A DNA stretch of 64,000 bases from Streptomyces narbonensis (GTDB taxonomy: Bacteria; Actinomycetota; Actinomycetes; Streptomycetales; Streptomycetaceae). Shown here piece by piece: positions 57,523-64,000 of this stretch. Numbering within the stretch: position 1 is the stretch's first letter; every line of letters begins with the position of its first letter. Below the pieces are notes generated by a model. The model saw only the letters and a list, made by a program, of their open reading frames with translations, had not been told where the DNA came from and ran no database searches. The stretch covers positions 558,001 to 622,000 of the forward strand of contig NZ_BMSF01000001.1 of assembly GCF_014649015.1 (NCBI RefSeq), read 5' to 3'. Made by a program: the position numbers and the translations under genes.

Positions 57523-57810
57523 AGCCCGTACACCACGCCCTCGGGGACGTACACGATCACCGAGGGCTTCGGTGTCGAGTCCGGCGGGACCGCCATGCCG
57601 TACACCAAGGCCGACGACCGCCACGGGTGGGTGCAGGACCCGGAGTCGACATTCGACCACCAGTCGCACACGGCGGAGGACGCGGACTTCCCGCTCGCCG
57701 AGTCCGGCGACCGAGGCAGCGAGCACCTGGCCTACTACCCGACGCGGTAAGCCAAGGCGCTGGTCGTCGACTTCGACCGGCCCGCCGCGCCCGGCCGCTT
57801 GGCGTCGCGC
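57523..57810 (+). pseudogene. L,D-transpeptidase (YkuD-like) remnant with internal stop
   Basis: Translation reads PSGTYTITEGFGVESGG, MPYTKADDRHGWVQDPES, then HLAYYPTR, TAA at 57748-57750, and continues in the same frame with AKALVVDFDRPAAPGR. This is the middle of a secreted YkuD-like domain; a Tyr codon (TAC) has probably become TAA. The signal peptide and the catalytic His/Cys region are absent. Confidence 0.7.
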
Positions 57811-57847
57811 GGCGGTCGCGGAGAGGGCGCGCGGCAGGGCCGCCTCG

Positions 57848-58324
57848 TCACGCCTCGGGGTCGCCAGGGGGCAGTGCGCCCGTGCACGTGGTGCGGCCGT
57901 ACTCGCCCATGGCGGTGGCGCGCTGGACGTGCTTGCCGTGGATCGCCAGTGTGCAGGTCGCCCGGCCGCCCTTTCCGTCGAGGACCACGGCGACCGTCGG
58001 GGTCTTGCCGAGGGGTGCCCGGACGGACTTCTTCCAGGGGAGGGTGACGGCCTTCTCCACTGTGGCCGTGCCGTCCTCGCTGCGGGCGAGGTAGGAGATC
58101 TCGGCGGTCCCCGTTCCCGTGACCTCGTACGTCACCTCGGCCGTCGGCACGGCGCGCGGCTTCGGCGGCTCGTCGGTGTCGAGCGTGCCGTAGCCGACGA
58201 GTCCGGAGCAGGCGAGCAGGACGACGGCGGCGATCAGCAGCCCCCGCCGGCGCGGGGAGCCTTCCGTGCCCTCGTTTTCGTTCCCCTTCCGCGCAGCGTT
58301 TTCCGCGAGTTCATTGGACGGCAT
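57848..58324 (-). CDS. MmpS-like membrane-anchored protein
   Basis: 158 residues: cytoplasmic polar start, one helix (RRGLLIAAVVLLACSGLVGYG near 40-60), then an extracellular beta-rich domain with VTYEVTGTGTAEISYL, LPWKKSV and GRATCTLAIHGK, matching the MmpS family. The two Cys (ATCTL, TTCTG) may form a disulphide. No MmpL partner is next to it. ATG 58324 chosen from the family start. Confidence 0.8.
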   Translation of the reverse strand: MPSNELAENAARKGNENEGTEGSPRRRGLLIAAVVLLACSGLVGYGTLDTDEPPKPRAVPTAEVTYEVTGTGTAEISYLARSEDGTATVEKAVTLPWKKSVRAPLGKTPTVAVVLDGKGGRATCTLAIHGKHVQRATAMGEYGRTTCTGALPPGDPEA

Positions 58325-58639
58325 GACAGGGCCCGGCTTTCGTCGATCGGAAGGTGAACGCGTGGTTATACACCACGTCGTCGCTGCATTGCGAGCGAGC
58401 GGAAGAATCGGGCGAACCATGCGCCTTCGGCTCGTCGATTGTCCCTTTATGTCGCCGTGGTTGACGGAGCCCCGCGAAGGTGGTTAGAAAGCCCGCTGCA
58501 ACGCTGTGACCTCGGGGTTCGCGCTTCCGTGTAATCACTTCGCATTGCTCAAAGCTGGGCGGAAACCTCCGCGCCGGCTCGTTCGGCGTGCCCAAATGAC
58601 GTGCATGAATCGGGTGCGCCGATACCGAAGGGTATTGAG
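58325..58639. other. divergent intergenic region before the RHS gene
   Basis: About 315 bp between the MmpS-like gene and the RHS gene, less GC-rich than the genes. No gene or clear hairpin seen. Promoters for both genes are expected here. Confidence 0.4.
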
Positions 58640-61600
58640 GTGAAAGTTCCGTACGGGAGATATCTCTCCTGTCTGGTCGTATCGGCGGTAGCGGGCACGC
58701 TATTGCCGCAGATCGCCTATGCGGCCCCGCAGTCGCCGGAGAGGAACGGCGACGACAAGGGCGTTTTCGACACGGTTTCGGGCTGGTTCTCGGACGACGG
58801 CGACGGCGAGGCGAAGGCCCCGGCCGGCGGGAACCTGGAGATGCCCAGCCGGGAGAAGCTGCCGAAGGGGGAGAAGCTCCCGAAGGCGAAGCGGATCAAG
58901 GAGCTGACGGGCAAGCGCACGTCGCAGGCGCGCTTCTGGCAGCTGTCGGACGGCCGGGTCGAGGCCGAGCTGACGGCCGTGCCGACGTCGTACCGCTCCG
59001 GGGCGACCTGGAAGCCGGTCGAGACCGCGGTGCGCGCGACCCAGGACAAGGGCTTTGATTTCGCCAACACCACGAACGCGGGCAAGAGCTGGTTCGGCTC
59101 CGACGCCGGACGTTTCATGCGCTTCGAGGCGGAGGGCGGCGGGGCGGTCTCGTTCGGCCTGTCCGGAGCCGGTGGGCTGAAGCCCGAGGCGAAGGGCGAC
59201 CGGGTCGTCTACAAGGACGCCGTCGGCGGCGCGGACCTGTCGTACCGGATCGGCAAAGGCCAGGTGAAGGAGGACATCGTCCTGGCCGAACGCCCGGCCG
59301 GTCCGGTGTCGTTCACCTTCACCCTGGACACCGAGGGCGGCCTCACGCCGAAGACCCGCGAGGACGGCTCGATCGCCTTCTTCGGCGAGGCGCCCGGCAC
59401 TCCGGTGATGGTGATCCCGGCCCCGTACATGACGGACGCCAAGAAGGATCCGCAGTCGGTCACCGGTGGTACGTACAGCACCAAGGTCACCCAGAAGCTG
59501 GCGAAGGACGCCGACGGCAAGGGGTGGAAGCTGACCGTCACGCCGGACGCCAGGTGGCTCGCGGCGAAGGAGCGCCAGTACCCGGTCGTCATCGACCCGA
59601 CGATCACGATCACGCCGATCGCCTCGGTCTCCGAGGACACGATGGTCCTGTCGGACCAGCCGGCGGTGAACTTCAACAACACCTGGAAGCTGTCGGTCGG
59701 CAAGACCGACACCGGCATCGCCCGCTCGCTGATCAAGTTCCCGATGAGCGAGATCCCGGCCGGGGTGAAGGTCGACGCGGCCCGCCTCAGCCTGTACTAC
59801 GACCAGTCGCACACCACCAACGCCAACGCCGTCGCCCTTGAGGCGCACCGGGCCACCGGGGCGTGGAGCGAGGCCGGCGCGACGCCCGCGACCTGGAACA
59901 ACACCAGCGCGCTGGTGGGCGAGCTGTCCGGCACCACGGTGCAGCTGGACGACGGCGAGGCCGGTACGGCGGCGGTCGGCGAGTGGCCGCGATCCACCAC
60001 GACCGGCGGCGCGGCGACCAACGACGACTACGCGTACAACAAGAACGCGCTCGCGGGCGAGTCGTACACCTGGCAGCCGAGGGTCCCGGAGACGGACACC
60101 TACCGGGTGGACGCCCACTACCCGGCCGCGGCGGATGCGGCCACGGCCGCCCCGTACACCGTCACCCACAACGGCGGCACCAAGAACTACACGGTCAACC
60201 AGACCGGCACCGGCGGCGTCTGGAAGACCCTGGACACGACGGAGCTGAGCTTCGCCAAGGGCAACGCCGGGAAGATCGTCCTCGGTGACACCGGCTCGGC
60301 CACGACCCGGACCCTCGCCGACTCGGTGCGGCTGGTGAACCCCTCCGAGATCACCAAGGCCGCCTGGGACTACAACAAGTGGCACGACTTCCCCGTCGCC
60401 GACACGGTCCAGAAGTGGGTCTCCGGCACGGCCACCAACCACGGCTTCGTGCTCAAGGCCAAGGACGAGTCGGGCACCGCGCCGACCGGCGGCCCGCGCT
60501 ACGAGGCGGCCGACGGCAACACCTACGGCGACGAGACGTCCACCTACCCGCGCCTGACGGTGACCTACGGCGCCGTCGGCACGTCGCTGAACTCGCCGAC
60601 CGTGGTCCACTCCACCGGCCCGGAGCTCTCGTGGCCGGCCTACGCCAACGGCAGCGGTGACACCGGCCTGAACATCGTGGAGTACCAGCTGCACCGCTCC
60701 ACGCAGCAGGTCTTCACGCCGTCCGCCGCCACGCTGATCGCCCCGATCGCGTCCACGGCCACCGCCTACACGGACACCACCGCGGTGCCGACCCCGGACT
60801 CCAGCTCCAGCGAGATCGGGAAGTCGTACTACTACCAGCTCGCGGTCAAGACCGGGAACGGTCAGCTCCTCGGCTCGCCGACCCGGATCGTGGGCATCCC
60901 CAAGGCCGGCCGGACGATGAGGATCATCCAGGCCGGACAGGTCGACACCACGCTCTCCTCGCAGCAGCCGACCGTCAACCACGACGGCCTGGTCTCCGGC
61001 AAGGCGCAGACCTGGCTGAGCGTGGGCAACAACTCCGGTACGTACGGCAAGACCCGCGCCGCCCTGAAGTTCCCCACCACATCCATCCCCACCACCGCCA
61101 CGGTGCTGGAGAACAAGATGTACATGTGGGGCGCGGAGACCACCAGCACCACCAACGGCGCGGTCTACGAACTCCACTCCCTGACCCGGGACTTCACCGA
61201 GACCCAGGCCACGTGGAACAACGCCGGCTCGACCACCCCGTGGACCACCGCGGGCGGTGACTTCTCCGCCGCCGTCTCCGACACCGTCCCCCAGATCACC
61301 GACGAGGTCGGCCGCCACTGGTGGGACGCCACCGGACTCATGCAGTCCTGGGTCAAGACCCCCGCCAACAACAAGGGCGTCCTGGTCAAGCTGAAGGACG
61401 AGACCACCACCGGCCCGCAGGAGCGCACGCTGTTCCTGTCGTCCGAGGCGTCCGACCCGCAGCTGCGGCCGTACATGCAGGTCATCTACGTCGACGCGAC
61501 CACCGAGGACACCTACTACGCGCCGACCACCCCGGCCCGGATGACCCCGAACACCACCTACACGGTGGAGTTCACCGTCACCAACACCACCTCCGCGGCG

Positions 61601-64000
61601 TGGGCCGCCGGTGAGCGCGAGCTGTCCTACACCTGGAAGCTCCCCGACGGCACGGACGTGACGACGGGCGGCAACCAGCTCAGGACGGCGATCCCGGCCC
61701 TCCTGCCGGGCAAGTCCGCCACCGTCCAGGCGCAGGTCCAGACCCCGATCAACTCGGACTCCGGCAACAAGCGCAACGAATACGTGCTCGGCTGGGACGT
61801 CCGCAAGATCTCCGACGGCAGCTGGCTGTCCGCCGGCACCGGCGGCATCCCGTCGCTGAAGCAGAACGTGGCGGTCGAGGACCCCACCTCCAACAGCCTC
61901 GGCCTGGAGAAGTTCTACGGCTACACCGGCAAGAACACCGGTGCCGGATCCACGGTCATGAACAACCTGGCCTCCGGCAACAGCGTCTGGCAGTACAACG
62001 CCTTCAGCAACCCGGGCCGGGGGCTGAGCACCTTCGTCCGGTTCGCGTACAACAGCCAGGACACCTCGGACACGGTCGCCGGTCACGGCTGGTCGATGCA
62101 GGCCGCGGGACCGATCCGGCTCGGCGCGCCGCTGGACTTCCATCCGAATCCGAATCCGACGGAGATCCGGCTCCCGGACGGCGACGGCACCACGCACGTC
62201 TTCCGCAAGCAGGCGGACGGCACGTGGAAGGCCCCGGCGGGCGTCCACTACAAGGTCACGATGAAGGCGGGCCTGGACTGCAAGCCGACCAAGGACCCGG
62301 TCCCCGATGCCTGGACGCTCACGCGCCCGGACGGCACCCGGTTCCTGTTCGGCTGCGACGGCTACATGACCTCGACGGTGGACAGGAACGGCAACACGCA
62401 GACGTTCACCTACGAGGAGCGCAAGTCCAACAACAAGCCGACCAAGTTCCTGACCTACATCACGGACCCGGCCGGCCGACAGACGCTCACCGTCGACTAC
62501 TACAAGAAGGGTGACGCGTCCTACGAGTACATCAACGACCTGGGCGCGAAGGTCACGGGATCGAACCTGACCAACACCAAGATCTACGACCACGTGAAGT
62601 CCATGACGGACATCTCCGGCCGCAAGATCGCCTTCTATTACACCGCCAAGGGCCTGCTCGGCCAGACAACCGACGGCGTCGGCTCCAGCCAGCCCAAGGA
62701 CTTCAGGTTCACCTACGACGCCACGCAGGGGAACAAGAACGTCAAGCTGGTCGAGGCCACCGACCCGCGCGGCAACGCCACCCAGCTCGCGTACCACGCG
62801 CCGCAGGCCGGTGACGACCCGAAGTACCACTGGTGGACCAAGACGATCACCGACCGTCTGCAGGGCACCACGGGCTTCGCCTACGGGGTGAACGCGGCCA
62901 ATGCGAAGTTCACCGACACCGAGGTCACCGACGCCGAGTCCCGCGTTACCGACCACGTGACGGACGACTTCGGCCGTCCTGTGCAGACGACGAACGCCAA
63001 GTCGCAGACCACGAAGATGTCGTGGGACGCCGACAACAACGTCACGTACCTGGAGGAGGCCAACGGCGCCAAGACCGCCTACTGCTACGACCAGAAGACG
63101 GGCTACCCCCTCTGGTCGCGTGACGCGGAGAACAACAAGGCCGGTGTGCCTGCGCCCGCGGACTGCGCACCGGGAACCTACCCGGCGAACTCCTCCCGCT
63201 ACGGCTACCAGACCCGCCTCGACGGTTTCTCGGCCGACCTCTCCACCAAGACGTCTCCGGAGGGCCGCACCTGGCAGTTCGGCTATGACGCGTTCGGCAA
63301 CCTGAAGACGGTCACCGACCCGAAGGGCGTCGCCACCGCGACGGCGGGCGACTACACCACGTCGTACGCCTACGACTCCTACGGCCGGCAGACCAAGGCG
63401 ACGGACGCCAACGGCAACCCGACGACCAACGGTGACTTCGGGCCGACCGGATACCCGGCGACCATCACCGACGCACTGGGCAAGTCCACGACGTACGCCT
63501 ACGACGGGCGCGGGCAGGTCACCGAGGTGACCGACGCGCTGGGCAAGAAGACCACGCAGACGTACGACACCTACGGGCGCCCGCTGGTCAGGACCGTTCC
63601 GAAGGACCAGGCCGCCGGCGTCCTGATCACCACGCCCGCTCCGGTGTACGACGCGAACGACAACGTCACGTCCTCCACCGCGGTCACCGGGGCCGTCTAC
63701 ACCGCGGTCTACGACGCGGCGGACCAGGCCGTGTCCACGTCCGACCCGAAGGACACCGCGGCTTCGGCGGCGCGGACCACGAACTACACCTACGACAAGG
63801 CCGGAAACGTCCGGACCGTCACCGAACCGAAGGGCACGCTGACGGCGGCGGATCCCTCGGACTACGTCACGACGCTGTCGTACGACGAGATCCACCAGCT
63901 CACGACGGTGCAGGACGCCGCCGGGGACAAGATCTCCTACGCCTACGACAACGTGGGCAACGAGACCCTGGTCGTCGACCCGAAGAAGAACGCCACCGCA
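58640..64000 (+). CDS. giant secreted DNRLRE/RHS-repeat protein (runs off the window)
   Basis: The frame is open from GTG 58640 (GAAGGG 7 nt upstream) to the last base, at least 1787 codons with no stop. Residues 1-29 are a signal peptide (ends AYA-AP). Then: N-terminal beta domain (to about 330); DNRLRE domain (about 331-640) with a golvesin-like insert (about 448-567); a fibronectin-III-like segment (about 654-755); second DNRLRE domain (about 767-951); an Ig-like NBR1/CARDB segment (about 954-1077); then RHS core with YD repeats from about 1250 (YDAFGNL, YDSYGRQ, YDGRGQV, YDTYGRP, YDKAGNV, YDNVGNE). RHS shells usually enclose a C-terminal toxin, which would lie outside the window. Polymorphic-toxin or wall-protein role is family inference. 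Confidence 0.92.
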   Translation, partial: MKVPYGRYLSCLVVSAVAGTLLPQIAYAAPQSPERNGDDKGVFDTVSGWFSDDGDGEAKAPAGGNLEMPSREKLPKGEKLPKAKRIKELTGKRTSQARFWQLSDGRVEAELTAVPTSYRSGATWKPVETAVRATQDKGFDFANTTNAGKSWFGSDAGRFMRFEAEGGGAVSFGLSGAGGLKPEAKGDRVVYKDAVGGADLSYRIGKGQVKEDIVLAERPAGPVSFTFTLDTEGGLTPKTREDGSIAFFGEAPGTPVMVIPAPYMTDAKKDPQSVTGGTYSTKVTQKLAKDADGKGWKLTVTPDARWLAAKERQYPVVIDPTITITPIASVSEDTMVLSDQPAVNFNNTWKLSVGKTDTGIARSLIKFPMSEIPAGVKVDAARLSLYYDQSHTTNANAVALEAHRATGAWSEAGATPATWNNTSALVGELSGTTVQLDDGEAGTAAVGEWPRSTTTGGAATNDDYAYNKNALAGESYTWQPRVPETDTYRVDAHYPAAADAATAAPYTVTHNGGTKNYTVNQTGTGGVWKTLDTTELSFAKGNAGKIVLGDTGSATTRTLADSVRLVNPSEITKAAWDYNKWHDFPVADTVQKWVSGTATNHGFVLKAKDESGTAPTGGPRYEAADGNTYGDETSTYPRLTVTYGAVGTSLNSPTVVHSTGPELSWPAYANGSGDTGLNIVEYQLHRSTQQVFTPSAATLIAPIASTATAYTDTTAVPTPDSSSSEIGKSYYYQLAVKTGNGQLLGSPTRIVGIPKAGRTMRIIQAGQVDTTLSSQQPTVNHDGLVSGKAQTWLSVGNNSGTYGKTRAALKFPTTSIPTTATVLENKMYMWGAETTSTTNGAVYELHSLTRDFTETQATWNNAGSTTPWTTAGGDFSAAVSDTVPQITDEVGRHWWDATGLMQSWVKTPANNKGVLVKLKDETTTGPQERTLFLSSEASDPQLRPYMQVIYVDATTEDTYYAPTTPARMTPNTTYTVEFTVTNTTSAAWAAGERELSYTWKLPDGTDVTTGGNQLRTAIPALLPGKSATVQAQVQTPINSDSGNKRNEYVLGWDVRKISDGSWLSAGTGGIPSLKQNVAVEDPTSNSLGLEKFYGYTGKNTGAGSTVMNNLASGNSVWQYNAFSNPGRGLSTFVRFAYNSQDTSDTVAGHGWSMQAAGPIRLGAPLDFHPNPNPTEIRLPDGDGTTHVFRKQADGTWKAPAGVHYKVTMKAGLDCKPTKDPVPDAWTLTRPDGTRFLFGCDGYMTSTVDRNGNTQTFTYEERKSNNKPTKFLTYITDPAGRQTLTVDYYKKGDASYEYINDLGAKVTGSNLTNTKIYDHVKSMTDISGRKIAFYYTAKGLLGQTTDGVGSSQPKDFRFTYDATQGNKNVKLVEATDPRGNATQLAYHAPQAGDDPKYHWWTKTITDRLQGTTGFAYGVNAANAKFTDTEVTDAESRVTDHVTDDFGRPVQTTNAKSQTTKMSWDADNNVTYLEEANGAKTAYCYDQKTGYPLWSRDAENNKAGVPAPADCAPGTYPANSSRYGYQTRLDGFSADLSTKTSPEGRTWQFGYDAFGNLKTVTDPKGVATATAGDYTTSYAYDSYGRQTKATDANGNPTTNGDFGPTGYPATITDALGKSTTYAYDGRGQVTEVTDALGKKTTQTYDTYGRPLVRTVPKDQAAGVLITTPAPVYDANDNVTSSTAVTGAVYTAVYDAADQAVSTSDPKDTAASAARTTNYTYDKAGNVRTVTEPKGTLTAADPSDYVTTLSYDEIHQLTTVQDAAGDKISYAYDNVGNETLVVDPKKNATA

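Noticed and set aside
58700..63895. 1731-residue open frame on the minus strand
   Set aside because: It is the exact antisense of the RHS gene, rich in Arg/Val/Gly with no domain, no ribosome site; the plus-strand frame has clear domains.

Overview
The window is a high-GC (>70% G+C) actinobacterial chromosome segment, almost certainly Streptomyces. The gene set and order (ppdK; nirB/nirD; a SoxR-box flavin reductase; nasA; dgt; dnaG next to an hrdA-type sigma factor; paired ABC exporters; class F sortase) match what I recall of a conserved Streptomyces core region. This is from memory and was not checked by a search.

Layout. 1-15.3 kb is core metabolism. It holds the 3' end of ppdK, followed by an array of four palindromes; a bldA-type (TTA-containing) winged-helix regulator; a PhoX-like Tat-exported protein; a truncated globin; a VOC protein; SDR, MFS exporter and TetR genes; the nitrite-reductase operon (FAD oxidoreductase, nirB, nirD) behind an 11-bp-phased GlnR-like site; a divergent ferric-reductase-like flavoprotein; and a TauE/SafE transporter. 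15.3-28.3 kb holds a class F sortase and its probable secreted partner, a class IV aminotransferase divergent from a SoxR-box flavin reductase, a heterodimeric ABC exporter, cutA, a gamma-glutamylcyclotransferase, assimilatory nitrate reductase, a SanA/YdcF-like protein, an aquaporin-like channel and a class II glutamine amidotransferase. 28.5-42.4 kb holds a sirohydrochlorin chelatase (siroheme for NirB), dgt, a ferredoxin-reductase-like flavoprotein, dnaG, the sigma factor, a TerD-domain protein, a second heterodimeric ABC exporter paralogous to the first, xylulokinase and a YtxH-like protein. Three tRNA genes (two Asn, one CAT anticodon) at 42.5-42.9 kb mark the end of this core.

43-64 kb is variable and partly decayed. 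It contains an out-of-frame chimera of an RHS-type secreted-protein N terminus and an S1 protease catalytic half, two degraded Uma2-type nuclease genes, a 3'-truncated beta-helix protein and an L,D-transpeptidase remnant with an internal stop. Between these sits an apparently intact fructan/fructose-use cluster: secreted GH32 levanase-like enzyme, PfkB sugar kinase, FrcBCA-like ABC importer and a LacI-family regulator, tied together by TGTCA-N4-TGACA palindromes. A giant secreted DNRLRE/RHS-repeat protein begins at 58,640 and runs off the right edge.

Common themes. Nitrogen assimilation is spread over three loci (nirB/nirD, nasA, sirohydrochlorin chelatase). Many genes have a TANNNT -10 box exactly 6-7 nt before the start codon, suggesting leaderless mRNAs. 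Two related CTAG-bounded palindromic elements (22,994 and 51,655) look like non-autonomous mobile elements.
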